From Castor canadensis (lineage: Eukaryota > Chordata > Mammalia > Rodentia > Castoridae), in contig NC_133398.1 of the NCBI RefSeq assembly GCF_047511655.1, positions 109,508,332 through 109,572,331 on the forward strand: DNA of 64,000 nucleotides. Direction: 5' to 3'. The notes under the pieces were generated by a model. The model saw only the letters and a list, made by a program, of their open reading frames with translations. It did no database searches and was not told where the DNA came from. Of the stretch, positions 1-10,660 are shown piece after piece. The first letter of the stretch is position 1, and each line of letters begins with the position of its first letter. The translations under genes were made by a program, and so were the position numbers.

Positions 1-609
1 ACAAAGTATCCAGCTGAGAGAGCCACAGAAGGTGAAGTCAGACGATAGTGAGTACTAGAACTAGAGTCAAGACATGGATGGGCCATGACTGCAACCACAG
101 TGGGCCACACGTGCACGCAACTTAAGCAAGGAAACTACTGGAGAAAGCCCACTGGCAAGGAGAAATGGAAGGGAATAGCAGAAACAGGAGTCTTGGCATT
201 CCAGGAGAGATCCCAGCTCAGCCCAAGGCGTCTCTAGCAAGAACATCCAGACTCCAGGGACAGTTCCCAGACTATCCCACTGCCCTTCTAGTGTCTGTCC
301 TGGAAGCTGAGACTGATTCTGCCCTTAGACTGATACTGCCTCTATCTGACCTAACCTAGTGACCTGTGATCCTTGCAATCCAAACTACTCTTATTTCAAG
401 TGGGGCCAGCTTACCATCCCAGACAACAACCCCAAACAAACTGTTTCCAACTGTCCACCATGAACCTCAGACAAACCAGTCAATCCTCCTTACAAATATA
501 AATACTGCAAATATTGGAGTCTGACCTAAAAATCACTTTCTGTATAGATGAATCTCAGGGTCTGATTACCATCATTTATTAGCTTATTTTGTTGTTGTTG
601 TGATTTTTT

Positions 610-648
610 TTGTGTGTGTATGTGAGTGTGTGTGTGTGTGTGTGTGTA
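610..648. repeat. (TG)n microsatellite
   Basis: Interrupted TG dinucleotide run. Confidence 0.9.
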
Positions 649-750
649 TGTGAGATGAGTGTGATTTTTGATGACTTATTTAAGGCAGTCTTCAATCCTG
701 GGGTAATGAAAGTACTTCCATTTTTCATTCAAATCCATTTGAAGTTTTAA

Positions 751-870
751 TTTTTTTAATAGTGGCAGAATATACTGAACATAAAATTAAGCATTTTAGT
801 CATTTTTGATCCCCATACAGCTTAGTGGCTGTGAGTACTTTCACACTGTTAGGCACCATCAACACTAGCC
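751..870 (+). mobile_element. Ancient L1 3'-UTR-like fragment
   Basis: The order TTAATAGTGGCA-AATATAC-AACATAAAATT-...-CATCAACACTAGCC follows the L1M-type 3' UTR pattern as I remember it. Confidence 0.45.
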
Positions 871-1973
871 ATACTTTATTTTAAAAAGCGTTCTGATAAT
901 CATGACTTTTTACTTTTACTAACAAATGGTTCTGTCTCTGTTAATCCACCAAATGACAAAGGCAAGGAGCCTCATCAGGGCAGGACTGTGGTAGGATGGT
1001 GAAGACAGTAGCAAAGAGCGTCCGCCACAACTTGGAGCAGCCCCAGAGCAGTTCAATCCATCCTCAGTTCTTCCAGACACAGCCACAGAGGCAAGACAGA
1101 CTAAAAATACTTGAAGAGGACAGATGCAAGCTGTCAAGGATATTCAGCGCTGTTAGAGAGGTCATCGCTATCACCATAGTTGCATCAGAAGGCACTCATA
1201 CAAGCAGCAATGGGTCATATTTAGAATAATTAAATTCAGTACAGAAAGACTGATGTTCCTTCCCACCCACAATGCCTGCAATAAATTCCTGGGTTTTAAA
1301 TTTGGCCAAGTAATCTATGATCAATTTCTAGAGGACCCCTAGGAAGAAAGACAAGTACTTCAAAAGCTCTGAGTACCCACTCACCACCTTTCCACATGTT
1401 ACAGCTTTCTTTTTAGCACAACAGCCTCCATCAATAAAACTAAATGTGGAAGAAACCTCCATCGAAGCTTTGTCAAAGCAAATGACTCAATCAGCACAGA
1501 GAGAGAAAGAATAAGGCAGGGAGTGTTTACCAGACACCAGGAACTTTGTGTGCCCCTCTGAATCTTTAAATAAGAAACTTTCAAAAATGAATGATGCCAA
1601 GGCCTCCTCAAATAGCCAGGCCAATAGCAGCCCAGGGACTATGCTCAAGTAAAGATTCTGTATTTTGATTAGAGTGGACCCACAGCAACTCCCCAATCCA
1701 CATGAGTTTCTTAACAGGAAGAGCATTTACTAAATTACTGGCAATCAATACATTTTAATAAGTTATATCAATCCACTCCAAAAATACACCTAAATGAATA
1801 TAAATACTAACTTGAACATAAAAGGTTTGTGGTTAGCAGATACTTTTTCATCTGTAATCATGTATTACTTGTCTGTTTTCCAAAACTATGAGCCCTCGAC
1901 CTGAAATCTTAGAGAATAACAAGGAAGAATGAACATTTTATGTTGAGCATATTCTTTAAAAAACCTTAACAAT

Positions 1974-2165
1974 AGCCAGGTGCTGGTGGCTCATGCCTGT
2001 AATCCTAGCTACTCAGGAGGCAGACATCAGGAGGATCAAGGTTCAAAGCCAGCCCAAGCAAATAGTTCACAAGATCCTAGCTCGAAAAACCCTTCACAAA
2101 AATCAGGCTGGTGGAGTGGCTCAAAGTGAAGGCCCTGAGTTCAAGCCCCCGCACCGCAAAAAACC
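1974..2165 (+). mobile_element. B1-ID composite SINE, full length
   Basis: GCCAGGTGCTGGTGGCTCATGCCTGTAATCCTAG opens the B1 half. GGCTGGTGGAGTGGCTCAAAG...GAGTTCAAGCCCC is the ID half, followed by an A-rich tail. Confidence 0.9.
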
Positions 2166-2548
2166 AAAAATCCTTAACGTTTTTATATTCCTTAACATAA
2201 TATTCACAGTGTGGTAAAGTCAGATGTAAAAAATTAGCCTTCTAAGTACACTAGAAAGGAGGCACTACAAAGGCAGAAGCTCAAACTCTTCTTATATGGC
2301 TTGAACTTACATATTTGTTCTAGACCTGGAGCAAGTACCCAAAAGGAAAACAAACCGTTACACAGAACAGCTGAGTATCAGCAAAGCAACAATTAAGTGA
2401 AATCCCTATATTTTCTTACCATGATGAAAAGAACTTTAGAGGTCATTTCTAGAACAATACGTTATCCAACACATGAATCTTCTCAACATCAATACTAACT
2501 CATTCCATAGAGGTGAATGAAAAGCTGGGCTAGAATCAAAAAGGAGAA

Positions 2549-2751
2549 GCCAGGCATGGTGGTTCATACCTGTAATCCTAGCTGCTCAGGAGACAGGAGA
2601 GGGGAATAGTTAAGCTGAAGGTAAGTCAGCGCAAAGGTAGAAGAGAGACTCTGTGTCAAGAACAAATCAAAACCAAAAAAGCTGGAGGTATAACTCAGTC
2701 ATAGAGCACGTGCGTAGGTCCTGGGTTCAATCTCTAGTACTGCAAAAAAAG
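2549..2751 (+). mobile_element. B1-ID composite SINE
   Basis: GCCAGGCATGGTGGTTCATACCTGTAATCC is followed by the ID-like GCTGGAGGTATAACTCAGTCATAGAGCACGTGC and an A tail. It is diverged in the middle. Confidence 0.85.
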
Positions 2752-4952
2752 TGATGAAAGAAGAAGTACTGCCTGGTAAGAAGGAGAAGGTGGGTAGGCT
2801 AGAGAGAGAACAGCTTCTACCTCCCAGTCCACAGAAGTGGCTTGAGAAAGGACAGCAAAAAATGCATTGCTAGCTGGGACCCTGAGTCCTGTGGCCAGCA
2901 GTCCCAGCTACTGAAGGATAAAAGCACTAGACAGGAGTCAAAAAGGACTTGTTCTAAAAGACTCTGAAAAACTTAAAGCCTTCATGGCCAGAGGACTAAC
3001 CTATCACTGCTTCCTTTAGGTTAAGACAAAAACAACAATGCTGACACTATATATATCATTTTTCCAAACACTGGGAAAACTAATCATCACAGTCCCCAAC
3101 TTTTCATAAATCCTACAGAAGTACACAGTATTAAAAATTAGAAAGTTTTTAAAAAGAACTATTCATTTCTTCAATATTACTTACAAATAGGGGTTGGGGG
3201 TTGGTTCAGTGGTAGAACACACTTGCCCAACATCCACAAGGCCTTGGGTTCAATCCCCAAAACAACAACAAAACAATTACTTACAAATAGATTCCTCCTT
3301 ATATATATTTAAATAACAAAGCTATCTGGTTCTTAGGAAAAATAACAAATGCCACTTAAGTCTTCAAATGCATAACCACGAGCTTGCTTTATTTTCTACC
3401 TCTTAGTTCATCTACCACTCATCTCTGACTACTCATCTCTGTTCCCCATCAAACAACTCAGTTCAACCTAAAGGAACATGAAGCTCTAGTTTCATTTAGT
3501 TCTCCTATCATTTAAGGATAGGTGACAATCTGTGAGTTGTCACCAGGCTTTAAAAAAAATCATCTCTAGCATGAGACATTTGTGAGAGCAGGGGTTCAAT
3601 ACCCAGCATGAGAGAGGGGGGAGAGGAAAAGAGGGAGAAACATAGGGTATCAATCAAAATGGTTTCACTTTCAATCATCTACTCGAACCATGAATTACAA
3701 CTGAGCTAAAATCGTACTTCCTAAATGCAACTCATTTTATTCTAAATGTTCTTGGCAACTAAGTATCCCAAAAAGTCAGAAAACCCTAAGAAAGCAAAGA
3801 AAAAGAACTTTTTTTACAGCTCACCATTCGTCAACCACAGGAGGCTTGAAAGATGCCATGGGCCAAAGGCCCAGCCTCCAACTTGGTCCTACAGAGGAAA
3901 ACTCCAAATATTTCTTTAAGAACTGTTCTCACACAGTACTAAATTACAAGCATTGACCTTCCTGGAGGAAGAGCTGGAGTCCACAGCTACATGAGAATAC
4001 AATCTAAGAGAGCTGAAATCTGACTCCAACACAAGGGATGTTACGCCAGTTCCATAATAATTGAGTTTATTTAAAATATAAAATATTTTAACATATAAAA
4101 TAATAAAGTTATTTAAAATGTTTCAAGAGTAACAGAATGCTCAGAAAAACACAAATTCATTCCAAAAATAATTTGAGTAGAACATAATTTAAATTCCAGG
4201 CCTAACCTTTCTGAAATAACGCAGAATTCTACATTTCAACCAAATCATAAGAGAAATACTACTTTATAACAAAAGAGCTATATAGCAGAGCATTCTGAAC
4301 TTGCAGAGAGAACAAAAATTTTGTGTCAATATGTTCACAACACAATTCAATCCACAAAAATCATGAGATAATTAAGCTGTTTTTAGATTTCAATTTATTT
4401 GGCTAGGAACCTTATCCAAACTGCATTGATGCAAATCAGTATGAGCAACTCCAACACTATTAAAATAACTCCAGACTTATCTTTTGTTCTACCTTTTATC
4501 GTTGCTTTATAGGCTAATGGTAAACTGGTGTGTGTACATGCCAGGAAATAGCTCAGTATACAAAGTAAAAAAAGTGATGTGGAATCATCAAATTCATGAA
4601 TGAAAATGCTTACATCATGGTTGGGCTCCCAGAAGAGGTTAGAGTAGTATATGAAGAAACTGTGGATCTTTTGGGATGTTAAATCACCAAAGTCACTTAG
4701 TTAAGGTGATTTAAAAAAAACTTTCCTTGCACAGAAAGAAAGAAGGGAGAAGGGTAAAGAAAAACTGATACACATGTGTATGGCACAAACAAGCATAACT
4801 ACTAACCACAGATCTTTCATATTATTAATGTTACAAGTAACATTTTTAAAAACACTGTTGGTGTGTCTCTAAATAAGCAGGACATAATTGCCATCTCAAT
4901 CTTAAATCTTTCTCCCACGACATGGCCTATCAGTCAAAAAAGAGCACAGGAT
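2752..4952. other. AT-rich non-coding region
   Basis: Apart from the ID element at 3191 and a decayed ID-like tail near 3575-3620 I see no element or exon that can be supported. Long A/T-rich stretches occur at 4050-4400. Confidence 0.5.
3191..3275 (+). mobile_element. ID-type SINE with perfect 15-bp target-site duplication
   Basis: The body GGTTGGTTCAGTGGTAGAACACACTTGCCC...GGGTTCAATCCCC carries tRNA-like A and B boxes. It is flanked by identical ATTACTTACAAATAG at 3176-3190 and 3276-3290, which marks an L1-type insertion. Confidence 0.92.
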
Positions 4953-5037
4953 TCAGGGCTGGAGACATGGCTGAAGCAGTAAGTGCCAGTGTGAAGGCCT
5001 GAGTGCAAACTCCAGTACCTACCCGCATCCCCCCACC
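4953..5037 (+). mobile_element. ID-type SINE with 14-bp target-site duplication
   Basis: GGCTGGAGACATGGCTGAAGCAGTAAGTGCC...GAGTGCAAACTCCAGTACC is flanked by CAAAAAAGAGCACA at 4935-4948 and 5038-5051. It lies just left of the CpG island. Confidence 0.85.
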
Positions 5038-5616
5038 CAAAAAAGAGCACATGATAAGAGTTACAGGAGAAGACTGCCTGGCATCACATTACACCTGATT
5101 TTAAATTATTCTTAAAGTAACAAGGAGACCTCAATGACCCAAGGAAATAATGAAATTTTTACTTGAGACAGAAAAAATGATTTTACCTTATGATGTAATG
5201 TAAATAAAGAGATTCCCGCGGCCCCAACACAGACTGGCGCGGGGGACCCCTGCTGTCAAGGGCTCAGGAGCAGCTGGGATGCCTCCTCCTCGCTCAGCCC
5301 GGCCCCTTCTCCAGACCTGAACCCCGAGCGCACGCCTCCTACTGCTGCCACTGCTGCCGACGCCGCCGCGCACCCGCCCTGGCCGCGCCCCGGCCCCGCA
5401 CGCCCCCCGCTCCCCCAGCCCAGCCCGTCCCCGGGGGTGTGGGGCCTCGCGCTCCGCCACCCCACAAGTCACCCTCAGGACCCGGCCACGCTCCACCCCC
5501 TCACCTCACCGGCCCTCTCCCCTGCCGGGGCGCCCGCCCGGCGCCGCCCATGCCCGAGATGTCCGGCGGGGCCAAGTCCCGCCGTCTGCCGCGCCGGCCC
5601 TCGCGCTCCAGCTCTT

Positions 5617-5619
5617 ACC
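5617..5619 (-). other. Splice-donor-like site in CpG-island copy 1
   Basis: The minus strand reads CTGGGAG then GTAAGAGCT, close to the mammalian donor consensus. The duplicate at 6346-6348 keeps the same junction. No transcript evidence is available. Confidence 0.35.
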
Positions 5620-5735
5620 TCCCAGCTTGTTTTCGGCAGCCACTTCGCCTTCGCGCGCCACATCCTCCTCGTCCTTCTCGCGACCGGGACCCCTAGCGCA
5701 CGCCTCCTACTGCTGCCGCCGCTCCTGCCGCTCCT

Positions 5736-5789
<54 letters not shown>

Positions 5790-5888
5790 GACGCCGCCGA
5801 CGCCGCCGACGCCGCCGACGCCGCCGACGCCGCCGACGCCGCCGACGCCGCCGACGCCGCCGACGCCGCCGACGCCGCCGACGCCGCC
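5736..5888. repeat. (GCC)12 followed by 13 copies of GACGCCGCC
   Basis: Twelve perfect GCC triplets occupy 5736-5771. Thirteen perfect 9-bp units GACGCCGCC follow at 5772-5888. The same place in the other two duplicate blocks has only a short GCCGACGCCGCC, so the array expanded in one copy. If transcription is leftwards, the RNA would carry GGC/GGCGTC repeats. Confidence 0.95.
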
Positions 5889-5978
5889 GCGCACCCGCCC
5901 TGGCCCCGCCCCGCGCCCCCCCCCCGCGCCTCCCCCCCCAGCCCAGCCGCCGCGCACCCGCCCTGGCCCCGCCCCGCG

Positions 5979-6050
5979 CCCCCCCACCCGCGCCTCCCCC
6001 CACCCGCGCCTCCCCCCCACCCGCGCCTCCCCCCCACCCCGCCCCCCCAG
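5979..6050. repeat. C-rich short tandem repeat
   Basis: Three to four adjacent copies of a roughly 17-bp unit containing CCCACCCGCGCCTCC lie within the CpG island. Confidence 0.75.
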
Positions 6051-6345
6051 CCCAGCCGCCGCGCACCCGCCCTGGCCCTGCCCCGCGCCCCCCCGCCCCC
6101 ACCCCCGCTCCCCCAGCCCAGCCCGTCCCCGGGGGTTGGGGGGTGTGGGGCGCCGCGCTCCGCCACCCCTCGAGTCACCTCAAGACGCGGCCGCGCTCCT
6201 CGCTCCCACCTTACCGGCCCTCACCCTGGCCAGGGCGCCCGTCCGCCGCGCCCCCGCTCGGCGCCTTCGATGCCCGGGATGTCCGGCGGGGCCGAGTCCC
6301 GCCATCTGCCGCGCCGCCCCTCCCGGCCCTCGCGCTCCGGTTCTT

Positions 6346-6348
6346 ACC
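6346..6348 (-). other. Splice-donor-like site in CpG-island copy 2
   Basis: The minus strand reads CTGGGAG then GTAAGAACC, the same junction as in the copy about 730 bp to the left. Preservation in both copies is weak support for use as alternative first exons. Confidence 0.35.
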
Positions 6349-6892
6349 TCCCAGCTTGTATCCGGCACCCACTTCCCCTTTGCGCGCCACATCCTCCTCC
6401 TCGCGACCGGGACCCCGAGCGCATGCCTCATACTGCTGCCGCCGACGCCGCCGCGCACCCGCCCTGGCCCCGCCCCGCGCGCCCCCCCGCCCCCCTCCCG
6501 CTCCCCCAGCCCAGCCGCCGCGCACCCCCCACTCCCCCAGCTCAGTCCGATCCCGGGGGTGGGGGCGGGGTTGGGGCCCTGCGCTCTGCCACCCCGCGAG
6601 TCACCTCAGGACGCGGCCGCGCTCCGCCCCCCCACCTCACCGGCGTGATCCTGGGGCTGAAGGAAGTTCCCGGGGAAGCCGCTGCTGGCGCATAGGGTCC
6701 AGGTGGCAGCGGCGGACGCGCCGGAATTTCCGCGATCCCATAGCCTGCCAAGCGGCGGGGAGCGGTCCCGGGAGGCCTCGGCTCTGAGATGCGCTGGGGA
6801 GCCGCGCTCTGGAGTGCATCGTCCGGCCCAGACTCTGGGCGTCGCTGCCTGCCGCGGGGGAAGGGTGCGTGCCTCCCGCCAGGCCCAGGTGG

Positions 6893-7064
6893 ACGGGTGG
6901 ATGGATGGACGGGTGGACGGGTGGATGGAAGCATGGGTGGATGGATGGATGGATGGTGGGTGGACGGATGGATGGATGGGTGGATGGATGGATGGATGGT
7001 GGGTGGACGGATGGATGGATGGATGGTGGGTGGACGGATGGATGGATGGGTGGATGGATGGATG
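6893..7064. repeat. (GGAT)n / (GGAC) tetranucleotide array
   Basis: Imperfect GGAT repeats with regular GGTGGGTGGACGGATGGATG higher-order units lie directly beside the CpG island. Open frames reading MDGWMDGW or HPSIHPS are products of the repeat. Confidence 0.95.
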
Positions 7065-7135
7065 CCTAGTCCAGCTCCATCCAAAGGAAGCAGGATGCTG
7101 AGGGGGCAGGGGATTCATGGATGCATGGATGGAGA

Positions 7136-7250
7136 CTGTATCAGTTCACTCTGGCTGCCATACAAAATACCACAGGCTAGAGATTTAAACAGACATTAAT
7201 TTTCTCACAGTCCTGAAGGCTGGAAGTCCAAGATCAAGGTGTTGGCAGGT
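7136..7250 (+). mobile_element. MLT1-like MaLR LTR fragment
   Basis: The sequence reads GTATCAGTTCACTCTGGCTGCC, then AAAATACCACAGGCTAGAG and CTCACAGTCCTGAAGGCTGGAAGTCCAAGATCAAGGTGTTGGCAGG in order. This matches my memory of the MLT1 LTR 5' region. It is cut off by a SINE at about 7250. Confidence 0.6.
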
Positions 7251-7437
7251 TGTGGTCCTAGCTACTCAGGAAGCAGAGATCAGGAGGATCGTGGTTTGAA
7301 GCCAGCCTGGGCAAATCGTTCTGGAGACCCTATCAAAAAACCCAACACAAAAAAGGGTTGGCAGAGTGGCTCAAGTGTTAGAGTACCTGCCTAGCAAGTG
7401 TGAAGCTCTGAGTACCCCAGTATTGAGGAAAAAAAGG
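7250..7437 (+). mobile_element. B1-ID composite SINE
   Basis: The B1-like part is 5'-truncated and begins at CCTAGCTACTCAGG. It is followed by the ID-like part GCAGAGTGGCTCAAGTG...GAGTACCTGCCTAGCAAGTG. The A/G-rich tail runs straight into the GGA array. Confidence 0.85.
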
Positions 7438-7648
7438 AAGTAGTAGAAAGAAGGAGGAGAAGGAGGAGAAAGAAGAAGGAGAAGGGGCAGGGGAAGGGGG
7501 AGGAGGAGAAGAAGAAAAGAAGAAGAAAGAAAGAGAGGAGGAGGAGGAGGAGATGGGGAGGAGGAGGAGATGGGGAGGAGGAGATGGGGAAAGAGGAGAT
7601 GGGGAGGAGGAGATGGGGAAAGAGGAGATGGAGGAGGAGGAGACGGAA
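7430..7648. repeat. (GGA)n / GGAGATGGGG polypurine array
   Basis: An uninterrupted purine-rich tract with repeated GGAGGAGATGGGGA units starts at the tail of a SINE and stops at a minus-strand B1. It explains the Pro/Ser-rich and Gly/Arg-rich open frames here. Confidence 0.95.
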
Positions 7649-7649
7649 G

Positions 7650-7787
7650 AGCTTTGATCTTCCCGATCTTGGCCTCCCAAGTAGCCAGGATTGCAGGTGT
7701 GGCCCACACTGGCCTCAAACTCAAGGTCCTCCTGCCTCAGGTTCCCAAGTGCTGGAATTACAGGCAAGAACCACCACACATAACTAA
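7650..7787 (-). mobile_element. B1-like SINE, reverse
   Basis: Read on the minus strand it has the CACTTGGGAACC...CCTGAGGC type B1 core; on the plus strand this appears as TGCTGGAATTACAGGC. It abuts the GGA array. Confidence 0.75.
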
Positions 7788-9291
7788 CAGCTTTCTAGTT
7801 TTAAAAAGATTACAGGGCAAATGATGTTTTTCTCCCTCAGTAGTGGGCTTCCCATGGAATCAAAGAACGGAAGGAGATTCTTTGGACAAATACAAAAGAA
7901 AAAAAATAAGGAGGGTCCCTAAGAAATTAGCACTGTAAATAGTTCAGGGTTTATTCAAGACAAAATTAAAAGACTGTGACTTAAATGCGCGAGTGTATAT
8001 AGGAAGTCATTATGATACTTTCAGAGAAGAACAGGCCTTTGGGTTGGTCTGAATTCACGGAGTCCACAGCAAGTTCTATAAAAGAAAGCCTTTTATTACT
8101 GCCACAGTAATGACTCTAGTAAAGGGAGGTTATTTTAGGTAGGTGGAGTTTTCTCTGTTGGAGGGGAAATCTCTGAAAATAATTTGACAGTCTACATTAG
8201 TGCTGTCACTGGTCCCATTTTGGTTTTGAGGTGGAGGATCCCAGGCTTCATCGTACAATTACTAACAATTTCAGGAACTTCCTCTCCAACTGCAGATAAC
8301 AGAGACTTTGTGCCTCCAAGTGCGGGGCCACCTCTTGCAGCTTTGGTGGCTCAGGTCTGCTTTTAGTCACACGCTGTGAAGATTCATTCAACCTCCTTTC
8401 TCCCTGAGCCTTTGCCACACGGAGTGTTTGCTTGGAAGTTTCAAAGGCTCACAGAGCTCCTCTACACTGCACAAGGTTGGCCTGCATTTGGTCAACTGAC
8501 TGTTGAATAATTGGCATGGCTTTAGAATGCCAACAGGAAAGAACCAGCAAAGGAAGGACTGGGGGTCAGGAAGGACAGGCTGGTCTCGGTCCTGCCTGAG
8601 CTGAGCTCCGGTGGAATGGGGGCGTCTGTGTGGAGTCATGGTGGGACAGGGACAGCCCTTGTTCAGAATGGAAACTTTGGAGCCAGATCCACCATGCTAA
8701 ACACTAATGCATGACCTTGGAGAAGCTGACATTTTAGTTGTAAAATGCTAGTAAAGATAATACCTACCTCAGAGGGCTGTTATTGTTGGAGAATGAAATA
8801 ATAAATTCAGAGGACCATGCATGGAGCAAGCATCAGTAAACGGGAGTTGGTTTTGCACAGTGCACACCTGGTGGCAGATGTCTTGGTGCTGGTGCCAGGC
8901 CCCTTCCTTTACCCTTCTGAAGACACAAATGCAACTTCTATCTGTCAGCATCTGCATTTGGCCGTTTTCTGGCCCTCACAGGACATGCTAGAAAAGCAAG
9001 CACATGACAGCTCTGGAAGCAACCTGGAAAGAAGAACTGACGGGTGTATAAACACCCCAGCTCCCCTGCCTCTGCACTGGAGTCACTCTGACCTCTGTGT
9101 TTAGCACTGGCTCCCCAAGTTCCTCACTGGGACTGGACTCCTGTTAGTTATCCACAAGGATGACTTTGGTGATAATGTGCCTTTATCAGTGTTTGCCTGA
9201 TGTATTTTCTCACTCCCCACTCTCAAATCATTACTCAGATCTGTCCTCAGGATTGGTTCTGGGGAAACCTCCATTAAGACAATCACCTTGA
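7788..9291. other. Non-coding stretch with a MIR
   Basis: The only assignable element is a MIR at about 8670-8840. The short open frames at 8184-8366, 8388-8639 and 8817-9104 show no domain. Confidence 0.5.
8670..8840 (+). mobile_element. MIR SINE fragment
   Basis: Diverged MIR order: GGAGCCAGA, TGACCTTGGAGAAG, GTAAAATG, AATACCTACCTCAGAGGG and then the 3' part. Confidence 0.6.
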
Positions 9292-9522
9292 GCTTGGCGA
9301 GGTGGCTCACACCTATAATCCTAGCTACTTAAGAGGCAGAGATCAGGAGGACTGTGGTTTGAAGCAACCAGGGTAAAAAAAGTTTGAGAGACCCTATCTC
9401 GAAAAAAACCAAGATAAAACAGGAGTGGCAGAGTGGCTCAAGCAGTAGAGCACCTGCCTTGTAAGTGTGAGTCCCAGAGTTCAATCCCTGGTACCACAAC
9501 ACACAAACACACACACACACAC
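9292..9522 (+). mobile_element. B1-ID composite SINE ending in a (CA)n tail
   Basis: AGCTTGGCGAGGTGGCTCACACCTATAATCC is followed by GGAGTGGCAGAGTGGCTCAAGCAGTAGAGCACC. The 3' tail has become a CA run at about 9500-9522. Confidence 0.88.
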
Positions 9523-10510
9523 GAAGACCATCTCCTTGAATGTGAGAAAAGAATTTTCACTACCCATGTTGGATTTATATAGACCCAGTTCTGCAGTTCC
9601 TGCAAGGAACCTTCTTATACATAAGCTGTGAGGTCTTTGAACCAACTAAGTCATAAATGGAATTTTTCTTAATCAGTGCAATGGACCCAAAGACAATTTG
9701 CTCAGGAGCTGCTTCAGTCAAAAGATTAAACACCTTTCACATGGGTTTCTGTTGCCTCAGAAATTTCAGATATTCTGAGCCCTTGTTCCTTGTGTTTTCA
9801 ATTTTCATAAGACGCTTCATCAACACTCTCTCTTTAAACATTAGTATTTGGGGGAGGGAAGCAAAAAGGAAACAATAATATCTATAAACTAGAATTGCAA
9901 CCTCTGGACATTGTTTTAAAATAGATGAACTGGCCTGATTTTTTGAGAAAAGAAAGAAATCTGCAAGTTTTGAAAATGGCAATTATTGATTGGGGGCCCT
10001 GATAATAATGACATCAATAAGACCTGTCTTCATATGACTGAGGAAGTGAGTAAACCCTAACTAAAAGACAGTGTAAGTTATTTCGAAGGTACTTGCAAAG
10101 CCCATCTTCACCTTCTGAAATTCTGAATAGTTAATCAGTAATATGAAAACAACTTTCCATAATATATGAATTGCTCAAAGTAATGCTTTAAAAACATTTC
10201 ATGCTTTATTTGTATTGCAAAGTGTCCATGTTATGTGTCATGGTAAAGGATAGCATGGGAGGGCCTTTGATTTGGCATTTCTAGTTCATTCCTTCTTTTT
10301 AGTGGAGGGAAGAGACACAAGGAGCTTGTGACATGGGTATTGTTCTAGTTTTTCCGTCAACTTGAGAAGTTAAATTGGATGAATAACTGAGCCCTTTGTC
10401 AAAGAGGACCTTTGGGCACAAGCTGTGTTATAACAGAGAGGTGGGAGCAAAAACGTAGTATTTATGTTTGGGGAGCTATTTTCCAAAGCCTCTGGAGGAA
10501 GTGTACACAT

Positions 10511-10660
10511 AAATTCATTCATCACTTCAACAAATATTACTGAATTCCTACCTGAGCACAGCATAGAGTTAGATGTTAGTATAATAATGACCAAAAACCA
10601 GTTATGAGGTGTATGGTCCAGCTGGAAGCAAAGCAGATATTATTTGTTGATTGCACGAAT
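10511..10660 (-). mobile_element. L2 3'-end fragment
   Basis: The plus strand reads TTCATTCATCACTTCAACAAATATTACTGA...ATAATGACCAAAAACCAG, the reverse of the L2 3' end ('...AATATTTGTTGAATGAATGAA'). Confidence 0.55.

Larger units (their letters stand above)
1..1973. other. AT-rich non-coding region, possibly intronic
   Basis: It holds a (TG)n at 610-648 and an old L1 3' fragment at 751-870. Short open frames around 919-1230 and 1399-1726 have no recognisable domain. No exon can be supported. Confidence 0.5.
5310..6700. repeat. Partly tandemly duplicated blocks inside the CpG island
   Basis: The motif around GCCTCCTACTGCTGCC recurs at about 5333, 5701 and, with changes, 6424. The block containing ATGTCCGGCGGGGCC through CTTACCTCCCAGCTTGT recurs at about 5559-5630 and 6279-6360, roughly 720 bp apart. 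GAGTCACCT-like strings and the CCGCGCACCCGCCCTGGCC block also recur. These indicate an old segmental duplication in the island; the middle unit was enlarged by the GC minisatellite and C-rich repeats. Confidence 0.7.
5190..6890. promoter_or_regulatory. CpG island, candidate promoter and first-exon region
   Basis: About 1.7 kb of extreme GC content with dense CpG and many GC-box-like CCCCGCCCC/GGGGCGGGG strings (for example near 5905, 5965, 6470 and 6560), flanked by AT-rich DNA on the left. Good splice-donor-like sites occur on the minus strand (GGGAG then GTAAGA near 5617 and 6346, and TAAG then GTAAAA near 5186). The likelier direction of transcription is therefore leftwards out of the window, with 1-5185 as intron. 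Long open frames here are products of GC-rich repeats in all frames, and I recognise no protein. The gene it would serve cannot be named from this sequence. Confidence 0.6.

Noticed and set aside
1385..1467. Candidate minus-strand exon with pyrimidine-rich acceptor and GTGAGT-type donor
   Set aside because: About 83 bp with plausible splice signals inside the presumed intron, but the peptide matches nothing I know and such signals occur often by chance.
5437..6787. Open frames of 386 and 403 codons in the CpG island
   Set aside because: They are Pro/Arg/Ala-rich and open in several frames on both strands, as expected from extreme GC content and the GCC array. No start context, domain or splice-compatible frame conserved between the duplicate blocks was found.
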